DNA of 64,000 nt from Microbacterium luticocti DSM 19459 (GTDB lineage: Bacteria > Actinomycetota > Actinomycetes > Actinomycetales > Microbacteriaceae), in contig NZ_AULS01000014.1 of assembly GCF_000422405.1 (NCBI RefSeq), positions 1-64,000 on the forward strand, given 5' to 3'. The notes under the pieces are model-generated. The model was given only the letters and a program-made list of their open reading frames with translations, was not told the DNA's origin and ran no database searches. The translations under genes were made by a program, and so were the position numbers. This document shows positions 43,472 through 52,292 of the stretch, piece by piece. Position 1 is the first letter of the stretch. Each line of letters begins with the position of its first letter.

Positions 43472-44154
43472 GCGGCACCTCCGGCTTTCTCATCGGATGC
43501 GGCAGCGTCGGCTGCGACCGCGGGGTTTGCGGCGGGTGCGGATGCCTCGGCCTTGCGCGGCGAGAATCCGGCGATGCCGAGGTAGACGGCGACGATGGCG
43601 GCGTACCCGCCGAAGATGCCGACGCCGATGGTGATCCCGGTCAGGGTGAAGGTGCGGTGGGCCTCGGCGATCGTGTACGTCCACGCGAACCCGGCGGGCA
43701 CCAGCAGCAGCGCCACGGCGAGCACCAGGCCGAGCACACCGGCGCTCAGCGCGTCGCGGGCGTCGGAGCGGTCCTGCGCGGTGACCGCGCGGCGGCGGGC
43801 GTGCAGCCCGATCGCGAGTTCGGCGATGCCGGATGCCACGGCCCACGCGATCACGAGACCGAAGAACATGCCATCGGTGCGCAGCGGACCGACGCCGGCG
43901 ACCATGCCCGCGACCACGTCGATGGCCCCGAGCAGCAGCACCGGCCAGCGCGCCCCGGCCGGGAACGCCAACCATGCGGCGACGAACAGGAACAGCGCGG
44001 TGGTGATGGCGAAACCGCTGAAGACGGCGAGGCCGAGCGCGGCGGAGTGGTCCGAGCTGAACGTGATCATCGCCGCGGCGATCGCGGCGACGACGGCGCG
44101 CGCAAGCTGCAGATGACGCGCCTCGAACGGGCGCGCGACAGGGGCGGTCGACAC
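43468..44154 (-). CDS. Polytopic membrane protein (DUF308-like), function unknown
   Basis: 228 aa from GTG 44154 (GAGGA site). About six spans: ARAVVAAIAAAMITF, ALGLAVFSGFAITTALFLFV, VLLLGAIDVVAGMVAGV, MFFGLVIAWAVASGIAELAI, AGVLGLVLAVALLLVPAGFA and GITIGVGIFGGYAAIVAVYL. The layout resembles DUF308/HdeD-like proteins. The promoter has TAGACT at 44209-44204 and a small hairpin in the leader. Co-translated with the 151-aa protein downstream. Confidence 0.75.
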   Translation of the reverse strand: MSTAPVARPFEARHLQLARAVVAAIAAAMITFSSDHSAALGLAVFSGFAITTALFLFVAAWLAFPAGARWPVLLLGAIDVVAGMVAGVGPLRTDGMFFGLVIAWAVASGIAELAIGLHARRRAVTAQDRSDARDALSAGVLGLVLAVALLLVPAGFAWTYTIAEAHRTFTLTGITIGVGIFGGYAAIVAVYLGIAGFSPRKAEASAPAANPAVAADAAASDEKAGGAA

Positions 44155-44176
44155 GGCGGAATCCTCGACAGACAGG

Positions 44177-44209
44177 CTCGCACACTGCGAGACGGATGCC
44201 TCCAGTCTA
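44177..44209 (-). promoter_or_regulatory. Promoter and leader hairpin of the membrane-protein pair
   Basis: On the minus strand TAGACT (44209-44204) is followed by a leader of about 43 nt holding CTCGCA-N3-TGCGAG (44177-44191). The stem could be an operator or an RNA hairpin. Confidence 0.45.
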
Positions 44210-44240
44210 GGTCGTGCCGCCCGGCCCGGGCGCCGGGGCC

Positions 44241-45410
44241 TCAGCTCAGGGCCTGGTCGAGATCGGCGATGAGGTCGTCGACGTCTTCGAGACCGACCGA
44301 GATGCGCACCACATCCGCCCCCGGCCGCGCCTCGGGCGGCACGGGCCGGTGGGTGAGCGCGGCGGGCAGCTGCACGAGCGAATCGACACCGCCCAGCGAC
44401 ACCGCATGCGTGAACAGTCGCACCCGTGAGGTCAACGCCTCGGCGGCGGGGTAGCCGCCGTGCAGCGACACCGCGAGCATCGCCCCGGGGCCGCGCATCT
44501 GTCGCGCCACGATGCCGCGTTCGTCGCCGTCGATGCCGGGGTAGTACACCCGCTGCACCGCAGGGTGTTCGGCCAGCCACGCGGCGATGCGCGCCGCCGA
44601 CGCTTGCTGGGCGCGCATCCGCAGCGGCAGGGTCTGCAGCCCGCGGTGCAGCAGGTACGCGGCGAGCGGATGCAGCAGCGCACCCGTGATCGCGCGCACC
44701 GACCGCAGCGCGACCGCGGTCTGCTCGTCGCAGGCGATCACGCCGGCGATGACGTCGCCGTGACCGCCGATGTACTTGGTCGCGCTGTGCAGCGACATGC
44801 GCGCACCGTGTGCGATCGGGTTCTGCAGCACCGGGGTCGCGAACGTGTTGTCGACCAGCACCGGCACGTCGCCGGCCGCGGCGACGATGCCGGCGATGTC
44901 GACGAGGTCGAGGGTGGGGTTGGCGGGCGTCTCGATGATGACCAGGGCGGTGTCGTCCCGCACGGCATCGGCCACCCCGGCTTCGTCGCAGTAGGTGGTC
45001 TCGGTGCCCAGCAGACCCATGTCGAGCAGGTGGTCGGTGCCGCCGTACAGCGGCCGCACGGCGACGATGTGCCGTTTGCCGGTGGTTCCGGTGTGCGCGA
45101 GGATCGCCGCGGTGGTCGCCGCCATGCCGCTGGCGAACGCCACCGCCGCCTCGGCGTGCTCGAGCTCGGCGAGCGCGGACTCGAACCGTGCGACCGTCGG
45201 GTTCCACAGCCGTGCGTACACCATGCCGCCGGCGGGCAGCGGATGGCCGCCGGTGGCCATCGACTCGTACGAGTCACCGCCGGAGTCGACGTCGGGCAGC
45301 GGGTTGGTGGTGGACAGGTCGATCGGCAGGGCGTGCACGCCCAGGTCGGCGAGGTCTGCACGACCGGCGTGCACGGCGATGGTGTCCAGATGTGGCTCGG
45401 GCAGGGGCAT
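44241..45410 (-). CDS. Cystathionine gamma-synthase/lyase-type PLP enzyme
   Basis: 389 aa from ATG 45410; CAGAGT (45422-45417) lies 6 nt upstream, so leaderless. Trans-sulfuration family motifs: YARLWNPTVARFESALAELE, AFASGMAATTAAILAHTG, LVDNTFATPVLQNPIAHGAR, the PLP Lys in SATKYIGGHGDVIAGVI, and SLGGVDSLVQLPAALTH near the end. Works on cystathionine or methionine metabolism. Exact specificity (MetB, MetC or methionine gamma-lyase) is not resolvable here. A PatB-like beta-lyase is at 51102, giving a plausible sulfur-amino-acid theme. Confidence 0.9.
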   Translation of the reverse strand: MPLPEPHLDTIAVHAGRADLADLGVHALPIDLSTTNPLPDVDSGGDSYESMATGGHPLPAGGMVYARLWNPTVARFESALAELEHAEAAVAFASGMAATTAAILAHTGTTGKRHIVAVRPLYGGTDHLLDMGLLGTETTYCDEAGVADAVRDDTALVIIETPANPTLDLVDIAGIVAAAGDVPVLVDNTFATPVLQNPIAHGARMSLHSATKYIGGHGDVIAGVIACDEQTAVALRSVRAITGALLHPLAAYLLHRGLQTLPLRMRAQQASAARIAAWLAEHPAVQRVYYPGIDGDERGIVARQMRGPGAMLAVSLHGGYPAAEALTSRVRLFTHAVSLGGVDSLVQLPAALTHRPVPPEARPGADVVRISVGLEDVDDLIADLDQALS

Positions 45411-45533
45411 GTGGCTACTCTGCCCCTGAAGCGGGTGCCGCGCAAAGCAGGGGTGTGGGATGCCGCGTCGGATCTGTGCCGCCGGCGGCGCGCGCCCGGT
45501 GGGTGCGGGCGTGTCGCTGGATAGTGTGGCGCC

Positions 45534-48500
45534 ATGGATCTCGTCTGGATCACGCTGGGGGTCGCCCTCCTGCTGTTCACGCTTGTGGACATGTTCCTGA
45601 CGGTCCTCAACTACGACGAGGCGGGGCTGGCCGCGCACGGGCTGATCCGCGGCGTGTGGATCGGACTGCGCGCGTTCACCCGCCGGGTGGGGCGGCGATG
45701 GCGACCCGTCGTGCTGCGCCAGGTCACCGGCATCCTGTTGCTGGTCTCGATCGCCTGGTGGGTGGCCGGCATCGTGGTCGGCTTCACCTTCGTATACCTG
45801 GGGCTGCTCGACACCCCCGGCGCCTTCGCGCGCGGCACGACCGTGCCGCACGATTTCTGGGGCGCGTTCTACATCAGCGTCGGTCAGTTCGCCACCGTCG
45901 GCGTCGACGGGGTCAGCCCCGGTTCGGTGCCGGTGCGGCTGGTCATGGTGTTCCAGGCACTCACCTCGATCGCACTGATGTCGATCATCATCACGTTCCT
46001 GTGGAACGTGTTCGGCGTGATCGGGTCGCTGCGCGCGCTCGTGGCGAACTTCTTCACCCCCGGGCACGGGGTGGGCGACCCGGTCGACACGCTGCTGCCC
46101 TACTTTCCCGACGGCGCCGCGCGCGGGCTCGACGCACACCTGGGCGCGATCCTCGACGCGTTGAACGCCTACGACGACGGGCTGGCCCAGAACCGGTCGG
46201 CGTACTACTTCCAGAGCGGACGCGACCAGTTCTCGCTGCCGTACGCGGTGTCGATGACCGCCGGTACGATCGGGGCGCTGCGCTGGTGCGTGCCGGGCAG
46301 CGCCGACGTCACCCGCGAACCGGCACTGGTGCGCCTGGTGCAGGCGTTCGACGCGTTCCGCGACCACCTGCAGGGCGAGCTGGGGTGGGCGAGCCCGGCC
46401 GTCCCCGATCCGGTCGACGCCGATGCGTTCGCCGCCGCGGCGGCGCGGTTCGCCGCACCCGGGCCGACTGCCGTGCCGACGGTCGGCACCGACCCGTGGG
46501 TGGTGCGGTTTCTCACCGTGCAGCACCGCATGGGCGAACTGCTTCACGCCGAGCCCGACGGCGAGGCGGCGGCCTACGACCGGTACCGCGCCTGGCTGCC
46601 GTTCGCGTACCGCGCACAGGCGTTCCTGGTCGCGGTCAGCCGTGACCTCGACTACCAGCCGATCGCCCGCGACGACGCCGCCACCGCGCTCGCCACGCCC
46701 ACCCCGACCATGCGCACCGCGCTGCGCGGACCCGTCCGCCGCCTGGCCGGGTGGCTGCGCCGGCGCAGCCTGTTCCTCGACCCGGGCGGGCAGCGCCTGG
46801 CCGGCGCGCTCACCACGCTCGCGGCGGTGGCCGTCGCGATCGGCGCCGCGCTGGGGCTGGCGCCGCTGATCGGCGCGAACCCCGCGCACGTCGCCTCGTT
46901 CGCCGCCGTGGTGGCACTGTTCTCGGCACCGGTGACGCACGGCGTGGGCGGTGGTCCGCGCTGGCGCGGGCTGATCGCCGCGGTGCCGGCCGCCATCGGC
47001 GTGCTCTGCGGCATCCTGCTGCCCCGCGACCCGATCTCGTCGCTGCTGCTGCTCGCGGTGGCGGCAGGGCTCGCGGTGTGGGTGCGCCGGTTCGGAGCCT
47101 GGGTCGGCGGGCTGGGTCAGCTGGCGTTCGTGTCGTACTACTTCACCCTGCTGCTGGGGCTCGGCGCGCCGCACCCGCCGGGGGCGCTGTTGGCGATCGG
47201 CGTCGGTGTGGTCTGCTCGTGGCTGGCCGGCTTCATCCCGGGGCCGTCGGCCGGGCGGCGCATCACCGCGGGCATCTCGTCGCTGTACGAGCGGGTCGCG
47301 ATCACACTCGACACACTCATCGACCTGGTCTCGACCGGTCGCCAAGACCGCCGCCTGGTGCGGGTGCTGCGCGCCGAGCTGGGGGCGATCGGACGGGTCA
47401 TCGGTGCGCTCAGCGCCGACATCGACACCGCGGATGCCACCGACCTGTCGTCGGCGCGAGGCTTCACGCTGCGGGTGCGGGTGGTCGACCTGCAGTTGGC
47501 GATGGAGACGCTCGCCGGCCTCGTGCCGGCCGCGGCGAGCATCTCGATCACGGTCGAGCATCGGGCGCGGCTGGCCGCCGAGCTGCTCGAGGTGCAGCAG
47601 CATCTGCGGACGCTGTCGGGACGGGACGCGCCCGCCGCACACGCGGTGCCGGCGACACAGGGCTGGTCGAGCGAGGCCCGTCGCGTCCTCGTGGCCATCG
47701 CCGAGCTGCGCGCGGCCGCCGACAGCCTGCACCGCGCTCAGACCGCCGACGAGGCGGCCCTGGCGGCACGCCACGCGGCCGCGGGTTCGCCGGCTCTCAC
47801 GACCGCATCGGGCGCCGCGGCCTCCGGTGCCGCGGGTTTGGGTGCCGCGGGTTCGGGTGCCGCGGGTTCTGGTGTGGCAGGTTCGGGTGTTACCGGTTCG
47901 GGTGTGGCGGGTTCGGGTGCGGCGGCGGATGCCACGGGCCGCGCAGCCGCATCGGCGCACGTCGGCGGGCACGCGGCCGACGGGCACGAGCAGACTCCGG
48001 CGGATGCCCCCACCGCGTCCGCGATGCCGGGTGACGCCGCCGCCGGGCACGAGACCGGCTCGGCCGGCACCGCGTCGCGCGGGCCGGTGGCATCCACCCC
48101 CCGCGCACTCGGCGGGTACCGGCAGGCCGTGCAGGCGATGCTGTCGACGGGCCTGGCGCTGTGGCTGGGCGGGTTCGTGTCGTCGAGCCACCAGTACTGG
48201 GCGGCGATGCCGGCGTTCCAGGTGCTGAGCGGATCGGACGGCGAGACCCGGGTGAAGGCGTGGCAGCGCATCGGCGCGACGATCGTCGGGTCGGCGTTCG
48301 CGTTCGGGCTGGCGATCTACGCCGGTCACGAGCCGGCCGTCGCGCTGCCGCTGATGGTGGTCAGCGTGTTCTTCATGTCGTATCTGCGGGCGTCGTCGCC
48401 GGCGTGGACGGCGTTCTGGATGACGCTGCTGCTGGCGACGCTGTACGACCTGCTGGGCACACTGACCACCGAGACCGTGCAGGTGCGCGTGGTCGAGACC

Positions 48501-49394
48501 GCGATCGGATCGATCGTGGCGGTGCTGGTGTCGACGCTGGTGCTGCCCACCCGCACCCGCGCGCGGGTGCTGCAGGGCATGGCGGGCATCGTGGCCCGCG
48601 CGCGGGAGGTGGCCGCGGCATCCTTCGCCGGCCTGCCCGGCACGACGCCGGATGCGGCAGCCGAACCCCCGGCCGACACCGTGGCGCCGGTGACCGACCC
48701 CGGCGCCGCACCGGTTCACCGCCCCGACACCGCCGCATCGGCTCACCGCGCCGACACCGCCGCATCGGCTCACCGCGCCGACACTGCCGCACCGGTCGAC
48801 CACCCCGGTACGACGGCCGCCACACCGGTTCACCGCGCCGACACCGTGACACCGGCCGACCACCCCAGCATGGCGGTCCCCTCGACCTCCGACAAGGCCG
48901 ACACCCCCGACGGCACCCCCGCACCGGCGGCCTCGCCTCCCGATCTGGCGGCACAGGAGCGCGACCTCTCCCAGCGGCTGACCGCGCTGGAACGGCTGGC
49001 GCGGCCGCTGCGGCACAACCCCGGGTCGCTGCAGAGCTCGGGCATCGAGGCGCAACTGGCCGCGCTGTGGGGCCTCATTGGCCACGGCCGGCAGTTGGTG
49101 CGCGCGCTGGCGGCACTGCCAGCCGACCAGCGCTCGGGGGCGGACTGGGCCGCGATCCAGACGGCGACGCTCGAGAACTTCGACGCGGCGCTGGCGGTGC
49201 TCGGCGGCGGCCTGCCGGTGCGGCTGCATGCCGCGGTCGTGCCGCCCGCGACACCCGATGCCCCGCGAGCGCTGCAGGCGGTGCTCGTGCTCGTCGCCCG
49301 GGTGAACCAGTCGCTGCTCGCGCTGATCGACGCGGTGGCGCCGGGCACGGTCGCCGCGATGGCCGGAGCGACGCCGACGCCGACACGGGCGTAG
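45534..49394 (+). CDS. 2TM-pore/FUSC fusion membrane protein
   Basis: 1286 aa. Residues 1-165 look like an Ion_trans_2-type pore unit: span 4-24, span about 63-90, pore loop WGAFYISVGQFATVGVDGVS, span about 133-160. The usual filter TVG[YF]G[DN] is changed to TVGVDG. Residues about 400-560 and 864-1010 carry two blocks of spans of the FUSC (fusaric-acid/aromatic exporter) type, separated by a cytosolic helical region and a Gly/Ser-rich linker (AAGSGVAGSGVTGSGVAGSG). A Pro/Asp/His repeat tail (HRADTAASAHRADTAASAHR) precedes a C-terminal helical domain. GATAGT lies 8 nt before the ATG. Likely an envelope exporter or mechanosensitive-like channel; substrate unknown. Confidence 0.75.
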   Translation: MDLVWITLGVALLLFTLVDMFLTVLNYDEAGLAAHGLIRGVWIGLRAFTRRVGRRWRPVVLRQVTGILLLVSIAWWVAGIVVGFTFVYLGLLDTPGAFARGTTVPHDFWGAFYISVGQFATVGVDGVSPGSVPVRLVMVFQALTSIALMSIIITFLWNVFGVIGSLRALVANFFTPGHGVGDPVDTLLPYFPDGAARGLDAHLGAILDALNAYDDGLAQNRSAYYFQSGRDQFSLPYAVSMTAGTIGALRWCVPGSADVTREPALVRLVQAFDAFRDHLQGELGWASPAVPDPVDADAFAAAAARFAAPGPTAVPTVGTDPWVVRFLTVQHRMGELLHAEPDGEAAAYDRYRAWLPFAYRAQAFLVAVSRDLDYQPIARDDAATALATPTPTMRTALRGPVRRLAGWLRRRSLFLDPGGQRLAGALTTLAAVAVAIGAALGLAPLIGANPAHVASFAAVVALFSAPVTHGVGGGPRWRGLIAAVPAAIGVLCGILLPRDPISSLLLLAVAAGLAVWVRRFGAWVGGLGQLAFVSYYFTLLLGLGAPHPPGALLAIGVGVVCSWLAGFIPGPSAGRRITAGISSLYERVAITLDTLIDLVSTGRQDRRLVRVLRAELGAIGRVIGALSADIDTADATDLSSARGFTLRVRVVDLQLAMETLAGLVPAAASISITVEHRARLAAELLEVQQHLRTLSGRDAPAAHAVPATQGWSSEARRVLVAIAELRAAADSLHRAQTADEAALAARHAAAGSPALTTASGAAASGAAGLGAAGSGAAGSGVAGSGVTGSGVAGSGAAADATGRAAASAHVGGHAADGHEQTPADAPTASAMPGDAAAGHETGSAGTASRGPVASTPRALGGYRQAVQAMLSTGLALWLGGFVSSSHQYWAAMPAFQVLSGSDGETRVKAWQRIGATIVGSAFAFGLAIYAGHEPAVALPLMVVSVFFMSYLRASSPAWTAFWMTLLLATLYDLLGTLTTETVQVRVVETAIGSIVAVLVSTLVLPTRTRARVLQGMAGIVARAREVAAASFAGLPGTTPDAAAEPPADTVAPVTDPGAAPVHRPDTAASAHRADTAASAHRADTAAPVDHPGTTAATPVHRADTVTPADHPSMAVPSTSDKADTPDGTPAPAASPPDLAAQERDLSQRLTALERLARPLRHNPGSLQSSGIEAQLAALWGLIGHGRQLVRALAALPADQRSGADWAAIQTATLENFDAALAVLGGGLPVRLHAAVVPPATPDAPRALQAVLVLVARVNQSLLALIDAVAPGTVAAMAGATPTPTRA

Positions 49395-49403
49395 CCTCGG
49401 CAT

Positions 49404-50024
49404 ATGCGCGTGTTCGTCGCCGGTGCGACCGGAGTGATCGGTCGGCGCCTCGTGCCTCTGTTGATCGCCGCCGGGCATGAGGTGGCGGGACTGACCCGCA
49501 CCCCCGCCCACGCCGAGGGGCTGCGTGCGGCCGGCGCCACACCGGTGGTGTGCGATGCGTTCGACGCCGACGCGCTCACGGCCGCGGTGGTGCAGCTGGC
49601 CCCCGACGTGGTGGTGCACGAGCTCACCGACCTGCCCGACGACCCCGCCCGGATCGACGCATTCCGTGAACGGCATGCACGCATCCGGGTCGAGGGCACG
49701 CACAACCTCGTCGCCGCCGCGGCCGAAGCCGGTGCGACCCGGCTGCTCGCGCAGAGCGTGGCTTGGCCGATGGCGCCGGGCGCGGCGCAGGATGCCGTGG
49801 ACGAACTCGAACGCGCAGTGCTGGCCGCCGGCGGGGTGGTGCTGCGCTACGGCCAGTTCTACGGCCCGGGTACCTATCATCCCGATGCCGCGCCGGACGG
49901 GCCGGCGGTGCACATCGACGCGGCGGCGCAGGCGACGGTCGCAGCGCTGGATGAGGCATCCGGAATTCTCGAGATCACCGACGACGGCACGCGGCGGGTG
50001 GATGCCGCGGGGACGGAGGACTGA
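49404..50024 (+). CDS. NAD(P)-binding atypical SDR / epimerase family protein
   Basis: 206 aa, shorter than typical extended SDRs (about 300 aa). The nucleotide-binding motif GATGVIGRRLVPLLIAAGHE is at residues 7-26. VVVHELTDLP, GTHNLVAAAAEAGATRLLAQ and VLRYGQFYGPG follow, which are typical of the NAD-epimerase group. The C-terminal substrate domain is reduced. The -10 TAGCCT (49392-49397) overlaps the stop codon of the preceding gene and lies 6 nt before ATG, so it has its own leaderless mRNA. A zinc alcohol dehydrogenase follows after 1 bp. Confidence 0.85.
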   Translation: MRVFVAGATGVIGRRLVPLLIAAGHEVAGLTRTPAHAEGLRAAGATPVVCDAFDADALTAAVVQLAPDVVVHELTDLPDDPARIDAFRERHARIRVEGTHNLVAAAAEAGATRLLAQSVAWPMAPGAAQDAVDELERAVLAAGGVVLRYGQFYGPGTYHPDAAPDGPAVHIDAAAQATVAALDEASGILEITDDGTRRVDAAGTED

Positions 50025-50025
50025 C

Positions 50026-51048
50026 ATGTACGGTGCCGTGATCCATGCACCCGGGGACGTGCGTTACGAGCAACGCGACGATCCGCGCATCGAGCAGCCG
50101 ACGGATGCCGTGATCCGCACGAGCGCGACGTGCGTGTGCGGGTCGGACCTGTGGCCGTACCGCGGGGCGAACACGATCCGGCGGCCGAGCCCGATCGGGC
50201 ACGAGTACGTCGGGGTCGTCGAAGAGGTCGGCCAGGACGTGCGCACGGTGGCACCGGGCGATCTGGTCGTCGGTTCGTTCTTCGCGTCGGACGGCACGTG
50301 CGAGATCTGCCGGGAGGGATACCCGTCCCGCTGCGTGCACGCCGTGCCGATGGGCGCACTGGGCGCGCAGGCCGAGCGGCTGCGGGTGCCGTTGGCCGAC
50401 GGCACGCTGGTGGTCGTGCCCGGCGGCGCCGAGCCCGAGCTGCTGCCGTCGCTGCTGGCGGCGTCGGACGTGCTGGGCACCGGGTGGTTCGCCGCCGAGG
50501 CGGCCGAGGCGGGCCCCGGCAAGACCGTGGTCGTGGTCGGCGACGGCGCCGTGGGGCTGCTGGGCGTGCTGGCGGCGAAGGTGCGCGGTGCCGAGCGGAT
50601 CATCGCGATGAGCCGGCACGCCGACCGGCAACGGCTGGCGGGCGGGTTCGGGGCGACCGACATCGTGACCGAACGCGGCGACGAGGGCGTGGAACGGATC
50701 AAGGAGCTCACCGGCGGGCTGGGCGCCCATTCGACGATCGAGGCGGTGGGCACGCAGGAGTCGATGCTGCAGGCGATCCGATCGACCCGACCGGGCGGAC
50801 ACGTCGGTTTCGTGGGGGTCTCGCACGGGGTGTCGCTGCCCGGCGACATGCTGTTCCACGGCGAGGTGCACCTGTTCGGCGGCCCCGCGCCGGTGCGTCG
50901 CTACCTGCCCGATCTGATCGGTCGCATCCAGCGGCGCGAGATCGACCCAGGCCAGGTGTTCGACATGACCCTGCCGCTGTCGGAGGTGGCCGCCGGCTAT
51001 CGCGCCATGGACGAGCGCCGCGCGATCAAGGTGCTGCTGCAGCCGTGA
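50026..51048 (+). CDS. Zinc-dependent alcohol dehydrogenase family (MDR) oxidoreductase
   Basis: 340 aa. Catalytic zinc site CVCGSDLWPYRG and GHEYVGVVEEVG, structural-zinc-like Cys region CEICREGYPSRC (reduced number of Cys), Rossmann motif VVVVGDGAVGLLGVLAA, and late GGPAPVRRYLPDLIGRI. It oxidises an alcohol or reduces an aldehyde with NAD(P). It lies 1 bp after the SDR gene, so they share a transcript. Substrate unknown. Confidence 0.92.
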   Translation: MYGAVIHAPGDVRYEQRDDPRIEQPTDAVIRTSATCVCGSDLWPYRGANTIRRPSPIGHEYVGVVEEVGQDVRTVAPGDLVVGSFFASDGTCEICREGYPSRCVHAVPMGALGAQAERLRVPLADGTLVVVPGGAEPELLPSLLAASDVLGTGWFAAEAAEAGPGKTVVVVGDGAVGLLGVLAAKVRGAERIIAMSRHADRQRLAGGFGATDIVTERGDEGVERIKELTGGLGAHSTIEAVGTQESMLQAIRSTRPGGHVGFVGVSHGVSLPGDMLFHGEVHLFGGPAPVRRYLPDLIGRIQRREIDPGQVFDMTLPLSEVAAGYRAMDERRAIKVLLQP

Positions 51049-51101
51049 CGCGCGACGACGGCAACGCGACAGAACACGGTCCGACCGGCGATCATAGGGA
51101 G

Positions 51102-52277
51102 GTGACCTCCCTGGCAACGGCGTTCGACGCCATCACCGAAGACGACCTGCGCCGCGCCGGCGGCCTGAAGTGGACGGCCTACCCCGAAGCGACCGGCGCG
51201 TTCGTGGCCGAGATGGACTTCGGCGTCGCGCCCGAGATCCGCGACGCCCTGCACACCTGGGTCGACGACGGCCTGTTCGGGTATCCCCCGGCGGGGCTGA
51301 CCGGCCGGATGACGCAGGCCTGCGCCGACTGGCAGCGTGACGCGTACGGGTGGGATCTGCCCACAGAACGGGTGCGCCCGCTGGCGGACGTGCTGTCGGG
51401 GCTGTCGGCCACGATCGACCTGTTCACCGCGCCCGGCAGCGCGATCGTGCTGCCCACACCCGCCTACATGCCGTTCCTGACCATTCCGGCCGCGCACGAC
51501 CGCGAGGTGATCCAGGTTCCGATGCTGCGCGACGACGCCGGCTGGCACCTCGACCTCGACGGCATCGACCGGGCGTTCGCGGCCGGCGGCGGCCTGCTCG
51601 TGTTCTGCAACCCGCACAACCCGATCGGCAAGGTCTACACCCGCGACGAGATGCTCGCCGTGGCCGAGGTCGTCGCCCGCCACGGCGCGCGCGTGTTCTC
51701 GGACGAGATCCACTCGCCGCTGGTCTACCCCGGGGCATCGCACGTGCCGTATGCGTCGGTGTCGGACGCCGCGGCATCCCACACCATCACGGCCACGTCG
51801 GCGTCGAAGGCGTGGAACCTGCCCGGACTCAAGTGCGCACAGCTGATCCTGAGCTCGGAATCCGATGCCGAGGTGTGGTCGGCCAGCCGGCGCGCGCAGA
51901 GCGCCGAGCACGGGGCGAGCAACCCCGGCCTGGTCGCGAACGTCGCCGCCTATGACGACGCGCGCGGCTGGCTGGCCGACGTCATCGGCTACCTCGACGG
52001 CAACCGGCGCATGTTCGCCGACCTGGTCGCCGAGCACCTGCCCGGCGCCGTGTATCTGCCCCCGGAGGGCACCTACCTGGCCTGGCTCGACTGCCGGGAA
52101 CTGGGACTCGGCGACCATCCGACGCAGTTCTTCCTCGAGCAGGCACGGGTCGCCGCGACCGATGGGGCACTGTGCGGCGACGTCGGCGCCGGCTGCGTGC
52201 GATTCAACCTCGCCACGCCGCGGCCGATCCTGCGCCGCGCCGTGGAACGGATGGGCCAGGCCCTGGCCGCGCGCTGA
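51102..52277 (+). CDS. PatB/MalY-type PLP aminotransferase (cystathionine beta-lyase-like)
   Basis: 391 aa from GTG 51102 with AGGGAG just before it; GTG 51045, overlapping the previous stop (GTGA), is the alternative and adds 19 residues without family resemblance. Fold-type I motifs: EMDFGVAPEIRDALHTWVDD, LFGYPPAGLTGRM, LLVFCNPHNPIGKVYTRDE, VFSDEIHSPLVYPG, PLP Lys in TATSASKAWNLPGLKCAQ, and NLATPRPIL with the carboxylate Arg upstream. MalY/PatB enzymes split cystathionine to homocysteine. Part of the SDR-dehydrogenase run. Confidence 0.9.
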   Translation: MTSLATAFDAITEDDLRRAGGLKWTAYPEATGAFVAEMDFGVAPEIRDALHTWVDDGLFGYPPAGLTGRMTQACADWQRDAYGWDLPTERVRPLADVLSGLSATIDLFTAPGSAIVLPTPAYMPFLTIPAAHDREVIQVPMLRDDAGWHLDLDGIDRAFAAGGGLLVFCNPHNPIGKVYTRDEMLAVAEVVARHGARVFSDEIHSPLVYPGASHVPYASVSDAAASHTITATSASKAWNLPGLKCAQLILSSESDAEVWSASRRAQSAEHGASNPGLVANVAAYDDARGWLADVIGYLDGNRRMFADLVAEHLPGAVYLPPEGTYLAWLDCRELGLGDHPTQFFLEQARVAATDGALCGDVGAGCVRFNLATPRPILRRAVERMGQALAAR

Positions 52278-52292
52278 GCCCGGCTGCGCCGG

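Noticed and set aside
44241..50027. A 1928-codon open frame on the minus strand extending far upstream of the cystathionine gamma-synthase-like gene
   Set aside because: Only its last 390 codons match a family. The rest is Arg/His/Gly-rich antisense of the FUSC fusion gene, open because of GC-rich codon bias.
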